Part shown: positions 51,895 through 60,813 of the stretch, in pieces
Layout of the letters: each line of letters opens with the position of its first letter
How positions within the stretch are numbered: position 1 is the stretch's first letter
Assembly: GCF_006335015.1 (NCBI RefSeq)
Contig: NZ_VDGT01000015.1
Location: 1 to 64,000 of the forward strand
Length of the DNA: 64,000 nucleotides
Direction of reading: 5' to 3'
DNA from: Streptomyces sedi
Lineage (GTDB): Bacteria; Actinomycetota; Actinomycetes; Streptomycetales; Streptomycetaceae
Notes under the pieces: model-generated
Databases searched by the model: none
Told to the model about the DNA's origin: nothing
The model's input: only the letters and a program-made list of their open reading frames with translations
Translations under genes and position numbers: made by a program

Positions 51895-51900
51895 TAGCGT
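51895..51900 (+). promoter_or_regulatory. -10 box for the ABC transporter operon
   Basis: TAGCGT ends seven bases before GTG 51908, so the ABC operon would be leaderless and separate from the response-regulator transcript. Confidence 0.45.
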
Positions 51901-51907
51901 CGGCCGC

Positions 51908-52846
51908 GTGATCGAAGTACACGCACTCACCAAGCGCTACGGCGACCGGACCGCCGTCGACGCGCTGTCGTTCGCGGTACGTCCGGGCCGCGTCACCGGG
52001 TTCCTCGGGCCCAACGGCGCGGGCAAGTCCACCACCATGCGACTGATCCTCGGCCTCGACGCCCCCAGCGAGGGCGCGGCGTGGATCGGAGGGCGCCTCT
52101 ACGGGGATCTGCGCGCCCCGTTGTGCGCCGTCGGCTCGTTGTTGGACGCGAAGGGCGTGCACGGCGGCCGTTCCGCGCGGGCGCATCTCGTCGCGCTCGC
52201 GGCGGCCAACGGGCTGCCGCGCCGGCGCGTCGACGAGGTGCTGGAACTGGTCGGCCTGGACCCGGCCACCGCGGCCAAGCGCACCAGGGGCTTCTCGCTG
52301 GGCATGGGGCAACGTCTGGGCATCGCGTCGGCCCTGTTGGGCGACCCCGAGGTACTGATGCTGGACGAGCCGGTCAACGGGCTGGACACCGAGGGCATTC
52401 GTTGGATCAGGGAACTGATGCGGGGACTGGCCGCCGAGGGGCGCACGGTCTTTCTCTCCAGCCATCTGATGAGCGAGCTGGAGCTGACGGCCGAGCACCT
52501 GGTCATCATCGGTCGGGGCCGGCTGCTGGCCGACACCCCCATGCGCGAGTTCATCGACCGGCACTCCCGCTCCGGCACCCTGGTCCGTTCCCCCGAGGCC
52601 GAGCGGCTGCGCGCCGTGCTGGAGGAGGCGGGTGCGCGGGTCAGCGCCGACGCGCGGGGCGGCTGGCTGGCCGAAGGGCCGTCGGCCGAGGCCATCGGCG
52701 GCCTGGCGCGCGACCACCGACTGGCGTTGAGCGAGCTCACGCCGCTGCGCTCCTCCCTGGAGGAGGTCTACACGGAGATGGTCGCCTCGGCCACGGAGTT
52801 CCGGGGCGCGGGCGGGGAACGGCGAGAGCGGGAGGCGGCCCGATGA
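51908..52846 (+). CDS. ABC transporter ATP-binding protein
   Basis: A 312-residue ABC ATPase of the DrrA/CcmA exporter class with Walker A GPNGAGKSTTM. The signature is the variant FSLGMGQRLGIA, Walker B is VLMLDEPVNGLD, and the His switch is LSSHLMSEL. The 80-residue C-terminal extension is usual for drug or lantibiotic exporters. It overlaps the permease gene by four bases (ATGA). The substrate is unknown; self-resistance or bacitracin-type exporters are the nearest analogues. Confidence 0.9.
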   Translation: MIEVHALTKRYGDRTAVDALSFAVRPGRVTGFLGPNGAGKSTTMRLILGLDAPSEGAAWIGGRLYGDLRAPLCAVGSLLDAKGVHGGRSARAHLVALAAANGLPRRRVDEVLELVGLDPATAAKRTRGFSLGMGQRLGIASALLGDPEVLMLDEPVNGLDTEGIRWIRELMRGLAAEGRTVFLSSHLMSELELTAEHLVIIGRGRLLADTPMREFIDRHSRSGTLVRSPEAERLRAVLEEAGARVSADARGGWLAEGPSAEAIGGLARDHRLALSELTPLRSSLEEVYTEMVASATEFRGAGGERREREAAR

Positions 52847-53640
52847 GCGCCGAGACCATGACCACGCGCCGGCGCGAACGCGCGGTGCCCGAGGGGCGGA
52901 CCGGCTTCCGGCAGGCGCTGGCCGCCGAGTGGGTCAAGTTCCGCAGCCTGCGTTCCACGCTGTGGGTGGCGGCGGTGGCGACGCTGCTGCCGGCGCCGGG
53001 CGCCGCGTTCGTGGCGGCGACGGAGAGTCTGCGACCGGACGACACCGTGCTCGGCGGCAGCCTCACCCTCGCCGTGCCGGCGCTGATGCTGGCAGCCGTG
53101 CTGGGCGCGCTGGTGGTCTGCGGCGAGTACGGCAGCGGAACGATGCGGGCGACGGTGGCCGCCACCCCGCGACGGGGGACCGTGCTGGCGGCGAAGGCGA
53201 CGCTGCTGGCGGGGCTGCTCTACGCGTTGGCGCTGCCTTCGTGTGCCGCCGCCTACCTGGTGGGCGACGCGCTGCTGGACGACGGCTACGCGCAGGGCGA
53301 TCCGCTGCCGGCGCTCCTCGGAGTGGCGGCCACCTTCCCGGTCGCCGGGCTCTTCGGGCTGGCGCTCGGCACCGCGATCCGGCACGGCGCGGGGGCGATC
53401 ACCTCGGTGCTCGCGGTGCTGCTGCTGCCGGAGATGCTGGGGCCGCTCTTCGGCCCGGCGGAGCGCTGGGTGGCCGGCGTCTCGCCGACCGCCGCGCTTC
53501 AGAAGCTGACGCAGTCCTCGGACGCCGCGCCCGAGGCCCTCGGCTCGTTGGGCGGTTGGCCCTCGCTGCTGCTGGTCGCCGGCTACACGGGGCTCGCCCT
53601 GCTGGGGGCCGCGGCGCTCTTCCAACGGCGGGACGTCTGA
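52843..53640 (+). CDS. ABC-2 type permease
   Basis: A 265-residue membrane partner of the preceding ATPase with about six helices. The EWVKFRSLRSTLWV segment at residues about 29-42 is the typical N-terminal motif of actinobacterial ABC-2 permeases, followed by a GEYGSGTMRAT motif near 90. Together they should form a homodimeric exporter. Confidence 0.88.
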   Translation: MSAETMTTRRRERAVPEGRTGFRQALAAEWVKFRSLRSTLWVAAVATLLPAPGAAFVAATESLRPDDTVLGGSLTLAVPALMLAAVLGALVVCGEYGSGTMRATVAATPRRGTVLAAKATLLAGLLYALALPSCAAAYLVGDALLDDGYAQGDPLPALLGVAATFPVAGLFGLALGTAIRHGAGAITSVLAVLLLPEMLGPLFGPAERWVAGVSPTAALQKLTQSSDAAPEALGSLGGWPSLLLVAGYTGLALLGAAALFQRRDV

Positions 53641-53848
53641 GGCGTGCACTCCGGCGCGCGTGTGGGATGTGCGCGCCGGAGTGGTTCGTGAACGCGCGCC
53701 GTTGGAACGCCTCTTGTGCCTGGTGCCTTGCGCGGCGCGTGTCCCACGGCCCTTTCTCACCATTCTCCCCACGGCGTGTGTCGCGCGTCTCGCGGGCCGT
53801 CGTTCAGCGGTCGACGGCCGTCGTTCAGGCGCCAACGGCCGCCGGCCA

Positions 53849-53892
53849 GCCGCCCGTCAACGGTCAACGTGTCGGCCGCCCGTCAACGGTCA
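53849..53892. repeat. 18-bp direct repeat at the sigma-gene 3' end
   Basis: GCCGCCCGTCAACGGTCA occurs at 53849-53866 and 53875-53892, offset 26 bases; the second copy spans the stop codon of the sigma gene. Shorter GGCCGTCGTTCA copies lie just to the left (53807-53828). Confidence 0.7.
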
Positions 53893-54779
53893 CCCGCGTC
53901 GGCCGCCACGGGTGCCAGCTCCTCGCGCAGGTCGCGCTCGATGCGGCTGAGCAGCCGCGAGACCTGCATCTGCGAGACGCCGAGCCGCTCGGCGATCCCC
54001 GACTGGGTCATCTCCTGGAAGTACCGCAGATAGAGCACCCGCTGATCGCGCTCGGGGAGCCGACGCAGCGTGGGGCGGACCGCCTCCCTGGTCAGCGTCC
54101 GGTCGTAGCCGGGGTCGTTCGAGCCGAAGGTGTCGCCCAGGGTGTGACCGTCCCCGGTCTGTCCCAGCTCCGCGTCGAGCGAGAGCGGTCGGAAACTGTC
54201 GAGAGCGGCCAGTCCCTGACGCACCTCCCGGCGGCTCAGCCCGCTGGCCTCGGCCAGCTCCCCCTCGTCGGCCGGCCGGTCGTCCACGTGCCCGTCCAGC
54301 TCGGCCCTGGCGCCGCGCACCCGGTTGCGCAGCTCCTGGGTGCGGCGCGGCACGTGCACGCCCCAGAGGTGGTCTCGGAAGTGCCGCCTGATCTCACCGA
54401 CGACGGTGGGAACGGCGTAGCTTTCGAACGCGTGGCCGCGCTCCGGGTCGTAGCCGCGCACCGCCTTGACCAGGCCGAGGGCGGCGACCTGCGTCAGATC
54501 CTCGGCGCTCTCGCCGCGCCCCCGATAGCCGCGCGCCAGGCGTTCGGCCATCGGCAGCCATGCGGCGGTCACTTCACGACGGAGTCGGTCACGTTCCTCA
54601 CCTTCCGGCAATTCAGCGATCCGTTCGAACTCTCGCCGGGTGTCCGGAGCGTCTTCATGGGTGGAGGCGGAGCGTCGACGCGGAGCCGGTGGGGCGCCGG
54701 GGCGCGGCTCGTTCACGCGGTTGGCGGGTCGGGGTCCGGTGCGTCGGGCGGGGGCGTGCGGGGTCCTCGTGGTCGTCAT
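53883..54779 (-). CDS. SigB/SigF-type alternative sigma factor
   Basis: A 298-residue sigma-70 family factor of the stress/development group. Residues 1-45 form a Pro/Arg-rich tail. Region 2 follows with RGRGESAEDLTQVAALGLVKAVRGYD and FESYAVPTVVGEIRRHFRD, then region 3 (SRREVRQGLAAL) and region 4 (LPERDQRVLYLRYFQEMTQSGIAERLGVSQMQVSRLL). No anti-sigma gene is adjacent, so control may come from elsewhere, for example a BldG-type network. ATG 54779 has AGGAGA at good spacing. Confidence 0.92.
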   Translation of the reverse strand: MTTTRTPHAPARRTGPRPANRVNEPRPGAPPAPRRRSASTHEDAPDTRREFERIAELPEGEERDRLRREVTAAWLPMAERLARGYRGRGESAEDLTQVAALGLVKAVRGYDPERGHAFESYAVPTVVGEIRRHFRDHLWGVHVPRRTQELRNRVRGARAELDGHVDDRPADEGELAEASGLSRREVRQGLAALDSFRPLSLDAELGQTGDGHTLGDTFGSNDPGYDRTLTREAVRPTLRRLPERDQRVLYLRYFQEMTQSGIAERLGVSQMQVSRLLSRIERDLREELAPVAADAGDR

Positions 54780-54818
54780 GATCGGCTCTCCTGACCTTCG
54801 GTTGCTTCCCAACTACTG

Positions 54819-54863
54819 CGGGAAAGGGGCCTTTTGTCCGGAGCACGTCCTGGCCCCTTCCCG
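54819..54863 (-). promoter_or_regulatory. Leader hairpin upstream of the sigma gene
   Basis: CGGGAAAGGGGCC and GGCCCCTTCCCG can pair over 12 bases with one bulged A and a 20-base loop, 40 bases before the sigma ATG. It could be a leader structure or a stray terminator. Confidence 0.4.
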
Positions 54864-54991
54864 CCCCACCGGGCGGTAAACGACCGCGCGGGGCGTCGAT
54901 CGGAGCGAGAGGAGGAGGAAGCGCGACCGCCACGGGTTGCTCGGTGATCGCGCGCGTTCGACGGTGGCGTCAGGTTCACAAGGAGGCGCTC

Positions 54992-55411
54992 GTGGATGTC
55001 GTGCTGCTGATCGGCCGTGTTCTGTTCGTGCTGCTGTTCTTTCACTCGGCGATCGGTCACCTGACCAAGACCACGCCGATGGCCGGGTACGCCGGCTCGC
55101 AGGGAATCCCGTTCCCCTGGCTCGCGGTCTTCGGCTCCGGCCTGCTCCAGCTGCTCGGCGGGGCGCTGGTGCTGCTCGGGCTGTGGCCGGACGTGGGGGC
55201 GCTGCTGCTGGCGGTCTTCCTGCTGCCGACCGCGGTGCTGATGCACCCGTTCTGGAAGCGGGAGGACGAGGAGGCCCGACAGGGTGACCAGCTCCACTTC
55301 CTGAAGGACGTCGCGCTGGCCGGTGCCGCGTTGATGCTCTTCGCGCTCTTCGCCCACGCCGGCGACGACCTGGGGCTGACCGCTTCCGGCCCGCTCTTCG
55401 ACCTCGGCTGA
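54992..55411 (+). CDS. DoxX-family membrane protein (GTG start)
   Basis: A 139-residue protein with four transmembrane helices and the DoxX pattern (LLIGRVLFVLLFFHSAIGHL; LGGALVLLGLWPDVGALLL; VLMHPFW; KDVALAGAALMLF). DoxX relatives act in thiosulfate or quinone redox and membrane oxidoreductase complexes; here the partner is unknown. GTG 54992 has an excellent AAGGAGG site, so the upstream ATG 54944 is not needed. It is divergent from the sigma gene. Confidence 0.85.
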   Translation: MDVVLLIGRVLFVLLFFHSAIGHLTKTTPMAGYAGSQGIPFPWLAVFGSGLLQLLGGALVLLGLWPDVGALLLAVFLLPTAVLMHPFWKREDEEARQGDQLHFLKDVALAGAALMLFALFAHAGDDLGLTASGPLFDLG

Positions 55412-55581
55412 GCGGAACCGTCCCCCGGCGGGACCCGACGCGCCCGGACCTCGATCGACTACGATCGTCGCCCACTTGGTAACGACATCCGGGGACCCTC
55501 GCGGTCGCCAGGCGCCCCCGGGAACCCCCGACCGGGCGCGGCCGTTCCATAACCGACGAACGGGGCGAAGGGGGCTGCCGG

Positions 55582-56727
55582 GTGAACCTGCTCGATGTGT
55601 TGCTGCTGCTCGCCGCGGTCGTGGCGGCCGTCTCCGGCTTCCAGCGCGGGCTGATCGCCGGCGTCGTCTCCCTCGCCGGCTTCGTCGGCGGCGCCTCACT
55701 CGGCGTGTGGCTGCTGCCGTTCTTCGTCGACGACCTGACTCCGGGGTCCGTCGCCGCCACTGTGGTCGCGCTGCTGGTGGTGCTCGTCCCGGCGGCGGTC
55801 GGGCAGGCGCTCGCCTGGCCGTTGGCCCTGCGCCTGCGGGACGCGGTCAGCTGGGCCCCCGGCCGCTGGCTGGACGGCGCCGGCGGCGCGGTGTTCAACG
55901 CGGTGGGCGTGCTGCTGGTCGCCTGGATCGCGGCCAGCGCGCTGGTGCCCACGCCGTCCCCCGGCCTCAACCGCGAGGTCCAGGGCTCGGCGCTGCTCGG
56001 CGCTGTCCAGGACCGGATGCCCGAGCAGGCCCCCACGTGGTTCAGCCGCGCGACGCACGCGCTGAGCGACGCCGGCTTCCCCCAGGTGTTCAACCCCTTC
56101 GAGAACGACCCGACCGTCGACGTGCCGCCCCCCTCGGGGGACAACGTCACCCAGGCCGCCGCCGTGGCCGCCGAGCAGTCCACGGTCAAGATCAACGCCA
56201 GCTCGGGCTTCTCCAGCGGCCAGGAGGGCAGCGGCTTCGTCTACGCGCCGGAGCGCGTGGTCACCAACGCCCATGTGGTGGACGGCGCCAGCGTCGTCGT
56301 CGCCCAGGTCGGGGGCGTGGGCCAGCGGCTGGAGGCCGAGGTGCTGCTGCTCGACCCGAACATCGATGTCGCAGTCCTCGCTGTCCCCGGGCTCCAGGCG
56401 CCGGTGCTTGAGCTGGCCGACGACGCCAGCCGGGGCGACCCGGCCGTGGTCGCCGGCTACCCGGAGAACGGCGGCCTCGACCTGCGGGCGGCGACGGTGG
56501 CCAGCCGCACCAACGCCCAGGGGCAGGACATCCACGGACAGAACGTGGTCACCCGCGACATCTACGCCGTCCGCGGGCTGGTCCGCCCGGGGAACTCCGG
56601 CGGGCCGCTGCTCACCACGGAGGGCCAGGTCTACGGGATGGTCTTCGCCCGCTCGGTCACGCACGCGGAGACGGGGTACGTGCTCACCGCCGACCAGATA
56701 CGCCCCCACCTCGAACAGGCCGGCTGA
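55582..56727 (+). CDS. Second MarP-like membrane serine protease (no disulfide)
   Basis: A 381-residue paralogue of the protein at 4644 with the same architecture: four N-terminal helices (about 4-122), then a chymotrypsin fold with H231 (TNAHVV), D262 (NIDVAVL) and S339 (RPGNSGGP). Unlike the first copy it has no cysteine at the positions equal to 210 and 392, so it cannot be controlled by the MarP disulfide. It starts at GTG 55582. It stands alone between DoxX and a small minus-strand gene. Confidence 0.87.
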   Translation: MNLLDVLLLLAAVVAAVSGFQRGLIAGVVSLAGFVGGASLGVWLLPFFVDDLTPGSVAATVVALLVVLVPAAVGQALAWPLALRLRDAVSWAPGRWLDGAGGAVFNAVGVLLVAWIAASALVPTPSPGLNREVQGSALLGAVQDRMPEQAPTWFSRATHALSDAGFPQVFNPFENDPTVDVPPPSGDNVTQAAAVAAEQSTVKINASSGFSSGQEGSGFVYAPERVVTNAHVVDGASVVVAQVGGVGQRLEAEVLLLDPNIDVAVLAVPGLQAPVLELADDASRGDPAVVAGYPENGGLDLRAATVASRTNAQGQDIHGQNVVTRDIYAVRGLVRPGNSGGPLLTTEGQVYGMVFARSVTHAETGYVLTADQIRPHLEQAG

Positions 56728-56817
56728 CCCCGCCCGTTCCGGTCCGTTCGCGGCGGGGGCCGCCCGTCCACAGCCCGTGGACGGCCGTGCCCGCTGGCCC
56801 GGCGCCGTGGGCGGTCG

Positions 56818-57042
56818 TCAGCTCCTGGCGGGGAGGTCGTCGATCCAGTCGTACCGGGTGCCGCCGCCCTCCGTGGAACGCAGCTGGTAGAGCCCGGAGT
56901 CCGCGTCACCCCCCTGCCCGCTGCCCGCGGTCAGCATCAGCGGCAGCTGTCCGGTGATCAGCAGGTCGACCGTCCGGCCGTGGCGGGGCCCACCGTCGAA
57001 GCGAACGCGGATCACATGGTGCGTCGAAGGGGTCTCAGCCAT
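56818..57042 (-). CDS. Small hypothetical protein
   Basis: A 74-residue protein (MAETPSTHHVIRVRFDGGPRHGRTVDL...) ending GTRYDWIDDLPARS. I do not recognise the family. The DGGPxHGR segment followed by LPLML and YQLR looks like a small all-beta fold. A TAGGTT box seven bases before ATG 57042 supports real, leaderless expression. It is convergent with the second MarP-like gene. Confidence 0.6.
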   Translation of the reverse strand: MAETPSTHHVIRVRFDGGPRHGRTVDLLITGQLPLMLTAGSGQGGDADSGLYQLRSTEGGGTRYDWIDDLPARS

Positions 57043-57049
57043 AAGCGCC

Positions 57050-57055
57050 AACCTA
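57050..57055 (-). promoter_or_regulatory. -10 box for the small hypothetical gene
   Basis: TAGGTT on the minus strand ends seven bases before ATG 57042. Confidence 0.45.
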
Positions 57056-57210
57056 ACCAGGCGGCACCGGGTGCGACACGGCGCGCAACCGCGCCACACC
57101 CGCTCCCACCGGCGGTTTTCCGCTGCCACACCGGGTCAGGCCCACCCCAGACTCCCTCGAAAGAGTGAGGTCGGGAACGCCCGTCGCACCCCCCGGCGCG
57201 CGCGCCCGCG

Positions 57211-58065
57211 TCAGGGCGCCGGCCGGCACACCGAGCGCTGCCGCCCCAGCCCCTCGATCTCCAGCTCCACCACGTCGTCCGGCCCCAGATAGGGGAACCT
57301 GCCGGAGAGCGCGACGCCCTCGGGCGTCCCGGTGTTGACGATGTCGCCCGGCTCCAGGACCAGGTACTGGGAGAGATGCCGCAGCAGCTCGCCGACCGAG
57401 AAGATCATGTCGGCGGTGGTGGAGTCCTGACGCGGCTCACCGTTGACCCAGGAACGCAGCCGCAGCCGCTGCGGGTCGGCCACCTCGTCGGCGGTGACCA
57501 GCACCGGGCCGAGCGGGTTGAACGTCTCGCAGCTCTTGCCCTTGGACCACTGCCCGCCGGACTCCTCCAGCTGGTAGGCGCGTTCGGAGACGTCGTCGCT
57601 GATCGTGTAGCCGGCGACATGCGTCAACGCCTCCTCCGCCGACTCCAGGTAGCGCGCGCGGCGGCCGATCACCACCGCCAGCTCCACCTCCCAGTCGGTG
57701 CGCAGCGCGCCGCGCGGGATCAGCACGTCGTCGTGAGGGCCGACCACGGTGTTGGGGGACTTGTAGAAGAGGATCGGCTGCCGCGGCGGCTCGGCGCCCG
57801 ACTCGGCCGCGTGGGCCGCGTAGTTCTGCCCGATGCACAGCACCGCTGACGGCCTCGCCACCGGGGCGCCCACCCGCTCGCCCGCGATGTCGGTGCGGGG
57901 CAGCAGTGACGGCTCGGGCAGCAGCTCCGGGTTCTCGGCGAGCGCGGCGAGGAACGTGCCGTCGATGTCGTCGGTGACCGGTCGCAGGTCGTAGTGGCCG
58001 TCCCCGTCCGGCGCGACCAGCACCGGCCGTTCGTGTCCCGCTTGGCCGACGCGCATCAGACGCAT
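57211..58065 (-). CDS. Fumarylacetoacetate hydrolase-family protein
   Basis: A 284-residue FAH-superfamily enzyme, like the bacterial 2-hydroxyhepta-2,4-diene-1,7-dioate isomerase or acylpyruvase group. A leading domain (1-70) precedes the catalytic barrel with IGQNYAAHA, LFYKSPNTVVGP, the metal ligands in WEVELAVVIG, and VNTGTPEGVALS near the end. It works on beta-diketo acids in aromatic or amino-acid breakdown, but no pathway genes are beside it. It lies 174 bases downstream of the MFS gene on the same strand. Confidence 0.88.
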   Translation of the reverse strand: MRLMRVGQAGHERPVLVAPDGDGHYDLRPVTDDIDGTFLAALAENPELLPEPSLLPRTDIAGERVGAPVARPSAVLCIGQNYAAHAAESGAEPPRQPILFYKSPNTVVGPHDDVLIPRGALRTDWEVELAVVIGRRARYLESAEEALTHVAGYTISDDVSERAYQLEESGGQWSKGKSCETFNPLGPVLVTADEVADPQRLRLRSWVNGEPRQDSTTADMIFSVGELLRHLSQYLVLEPGDIVNTGTPEGVALSGRFPYLGPDDVVELEIEGLGRQRSVCRPAP

Positions 58066-58239
58066 GATCAGCTGACTCCCTGCTGTAGTGCCTGGCGGTG
58101 CCCGGGCGCCCTGAGGTGCCGTCCGGACAGGTGATCCAGAGGGGAACTCTTCCCCAGCGCGGGCCCGCGCTCAACCGGTCCCGCACGTGATTCTCGGAAC
58201 GCGCCCGCCATCCACAGCCTGTGGGCAACTCCCGCGCGC

Positions 58240-59628
58240 TCAGCGCGGGTCCGGTTCCGCCACCTCGCGCGGCGGCCGTTCCCCCTCCTCGCCGCGCCCA
58301 GTCTGACCCGCGACCGGGCCGCCGCCCGAGCCGCCACGCGCCGCCTCGTCCCGGTGCGCGCCGAACGGCCGCCAGGCGATCACGGTCACGGTCGTCATCA
58401 CGACCAGCGCGATCCAGAACGGAGCTGTCAGCCCGAACACGGCGACGATCGGCCCGCCGATCAGCGCGCCCAGCGCCGCGCTGCCCCTGGCGAACGTCAT
58501 GAAGACGCTCTCGGCCCGCCCCCGCAACGCGTCCGGCACCGCGCGCTGCCGCAACGTGCGGACCGTCACCCGGAAGACCGCGTCGTGCGCGCCGAAGAGC
58601 AGGAGAACGGGGCCGGCGACCCAGACCGTGCCGGCCAGCGCCAGCCCCAGATGGGTCGCGGTCTCCAGCACCAGCGCGCTCCTCAGCAGCACCGGAGGGC
58701 CGAACCGCTCGTAGAGCCGCGCGGCGAGGAGCGCGCCGACCAGCCCGCCGGCCGCGGTGGCCGAGAAGAGCAGCCCGTAGCCGATCTCGCTGAGGCCGAG
58801 CCGTTCCGTGGCGTAGAGCACGAGGACCGAGAGGCCGGCCGTGAGCGTGATGTTCATCATCGTCAGCACGAGGGCGATCAGCCGGATCAGCGGCTGGCCC
58901 CAGAGCCAGCGCACCCCCTCGGCCATTTCCGCCAGCACGGCGCGTTGCCCACCACCGGGCGCCGGCGCCTTCTCCGGCGCGCGCGCCGGAGTGCGCACCG
59001 GAGTGGACAGGGAACGGCGCAACGTCGAGATCAGCAGGGCGGCCACCACGAAGGTGACGGCGTTCATCCCGAACGGTGCCGCCGCGGTCACCGCGAAGAG
59101 CGCCGCGCCCAGCGGGGGCGCGGCGAACTGGTTGACCACCGAGAACAGCACCTCGAACCTGGCGTTGGCCCGCGGCAGGTCCTCGCCGCGCACGGTGGCG
59201 GGCAGCAGCGAGGCCGAGGCGTTGTCGCCGAGCGTCTCGCAGGTGCCGAGCAGGAAGGCGACGGTGTAGATCAACGGGATGCCGGCCGCGTCGCCCCAGA
59301 CGGCGACCGCGAGGACGCCGAGCAGCGTGGCGCGCGTCAGATGGATCGCCACGATCAGCCGCCGCCGGTCGAGCCGGTCCACATAGACGCCGCTGAGCAG
59401 CGAGAACAGCAGCCAGGGAAGCTGCTGCACGAAGACGGACCAGCCGACGAGGGCGGGGTTGTCGGTGATCGAGGCGACCAGCAGAGGGGCCGCGGCGAGC
59501 ACCACGCCGTCGCCGATGTTGGTGATCGCCGTGGCGGCCCACAGGGTGTGGAACGGCCGTCCGAGCCCGGGACGTCGGGCTCTCCGCCCCGTCGACACGC
59601 CTCGGCCCCGCCGCCCCCGATATCGCAT
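58240..59628 (-). CDS. MFS transporter
   Basis: A 462-residue major-facilitator protein with about 12 helices, of the MFS_3/enterobactin-exporter-like type (TNIGDGVVLAAAPLL; VDRLDRRRLIVAI loop 2-3; PATVRGEDLPRANARFE; RAESVFMTFARGSAALGALIGG). Drug or siderophore export is likely but not shown. ATG 59628 lies six bases after TAGGCT. A 22-base palindrome sits just upstream of that box and may be its operator. Confidence 0.85.
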   Translation of the reverse strand: MRYRGRRGRGVSTGRRARRPGLGRPFHTLWAATAITNIGDGVVLAAAPLLVASITDNPALVGWSVFVQQLPWLLFSLLSGVYVDRLDRRRLIVAIHLTRATLLGVLAVAVWGDAAGIPLIYTVAFLLGTCETLGDNASASLLPATVRGEDLPRANARFEVLFSVVNQFAAPPLGAALFAVTAAAPFGMNAVTFVVAALLISTLRRSLSTPVRTPARAPEKAPAPGGGQRAVLAEMAEGVRWLWGQPLIRLIALVLTMMNITLTAGLSVLVLYATERLGLSEIGYGLLFSATAAGGLVGALLAARLYERFGPPVLLRSALVLETATHLGLALAGTVWVAGPVLLLFGAHDAVFRVTVRTLRQRAVPDALRGRAESVFMTFARGSAALGALIGGPIVAVFGLTAPFWIALVVMTTVTVIAWRPFGAHRDEAARGGSGGGPVAGQTGRGEEGERPPREVAEPDPR

Positions 59629-59634
59629 CGGGGC

Positions 59635-59640
59635 AGCCTA
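59635..59640 (-). promoter_or_regulatory. -10 box for the MFS gene
   Basis: TAGGCT on the minus strand ends six bases before ATG 59628. Confidence 0.5.
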
Positions 59641-59658
59641 GCGACGGCGACACGCCGC

Positions 59659-59680
59659 CTCCACGCGTTAACGCGTGGAG
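59659..59680 (-). terminator. 22-base perfect palindrome (terminator or operator)
   Basis: CTCCACGCGTT followed by its exact complement AACGCGTGGAG forms a 9-base stem with a TTAA loop. It lies three bases after the VOC stop codon, fitting a terminator. It also covers the -35 position of the MFS promoter, fitting an operator. Confidence 0.6.
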
Positions 59681-59683
59681 GGG

Positions 59684-60493
59684 TCAGGGCTCCATGCGCG
59701 GGGGCTCGCCCCTGGTGGTGGAGACGTCGATGAGCGAGAGCGAGGCGCCCTGCGGGTCGCTGATCGCGGCCATCCGCCCGAACGGGCTGTCCGCCGGGCC
59801 GCTGTGCACCGTGCCGCCGAGCCGCCGGACGGTCTCCACGGCCGCGTCGCAGTCGGGGACCGCGTAGTAGACCTCGATCCGGTGCGGGGCCGAGGCCCCG
59901 CCGTCCGCCGGCGCGTGGCGCCCGCCGACCATCTGGTCGCCGGCGCTCCACACCACGTAGTCCATCTCCTCGCCCGGTTCGTTCTCCATCCGCCGGCCGG
60001 TCAACGGGAAGACGCCCGGGAAGAACGCGTCGGTCGCCGCCGGGTCACCGGTGACGACCTCGCACCAGACGAAGGCGCCCGGCTCGTCGACCGCGCCGAA
60101 CCCCCGGTGCCGGCCCGGCCGCCAGACGCCGAAGAGCACCCCGGCCGGGTCCCAGCCGAGCAGCATGGCGCCGAGGTCGCCGATGTCCATGGGCTCCGCC
60201 AGCATCTGGCCGCCGCGTTCCCTGATCCGGGCGGCCGTCGTCTCCAGGTCGGGCGAGGCGAAGTAGAGCACCCAGGTCGGCGGCACCTCCTGGCCCGGCA
60301 CCTCGGGGGCGAGCCCGGCCACCGGCGCGCCGTCGGCGAACGCCTGCGTGTAGTGCCCGTACTCGGCCGCGCCCTCGTCGAAGGTCCATCCGAAGAGTTC
60401 GCCGTAGAACGCCTTGCCCGCGGCGAGGTCGGGGAGGGTGACGTCGGCCCAGCAGGGCACGCCCTCCGGAAAGCTCTCGGGTCGAGCGGCCAT
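59684..60493 (-). CDS. Two-domain VOC-family protein
   Basis: A 269-residue protein made of two glyoxalase-fold repeats (about 10-130 and 140-265). FPEGVPCWADVTLPDLAAGKAFY opens the first and PGAFVWCEVVTGDPAATDAFF the second. This is the Cfp30B/27-kDa-antigen type common in actinobacteria. The function is unknown; binding of small hydrophobic molecules is possible. ATG 60493 follows AGGAGGT at good spacing. Confidence 0.87.
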   Translation of the reverse strand: MAARPESFPEGVPCWADVTLPDLAAGKAFYGELFGWTFDEGAAEYGHYTQAFADGAPVAGLAPEVPGQEVPPTWVLYFASPDLETTAARIRERGGQMLAEPMDIGDLGAMLLGWDPAGVLFGVWRPGRHRGFGAVDEPGAFVWCEVVTGDPAATDAFFPGVFPLTGRRMENEPGEEMDYVVWSAGDQMVGGRHAPADGGASAPHRIEVYYAVPDCDAAVETVRRLGGTVHSGPADSPFGRMAAISDPQGASLSLIDVSTTRGEPPRMEP

Positions 60494-60800
60494 GGGGGGT
60501 GACCTCCTGAAGGACGGGCTCGCGGCGGGGCTCGCGGCGGGCTCGTGGCAACGGCGCGCGCCCCTTCCCACGCTAGCCACGGGTGCCCCGGTCCGCAGCT
60601 CGGGCGGCTCTGAGCCCGGCGCGCGCCCCCGTCCGTGAGGCCCGGGGGCGCGCGCCCCGTCCGTGGGTTCCCGGCGGCGCGCGCCCCGGATGCGCCGGCG
60701 ACCGGGCAGCGCGCACGACGGGACCGGGTACCGCGCACGCGCACGACGGGACCCGGGCATCCCGCACGCGCACCCCGGCCCGCCCGCGAGCGGCAAGCGG

Positions 60801-60806
60801 GACAAT
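60801..60806 (+). promoter_or_regulatory. -10-like box for the P450 gene
   Basis: GACAAT ends seven bases before ATG 60814; the first two bases depart from TANNNT. Confidence 0.35.
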
Positions 60807-60813
60807 GGGCCGG

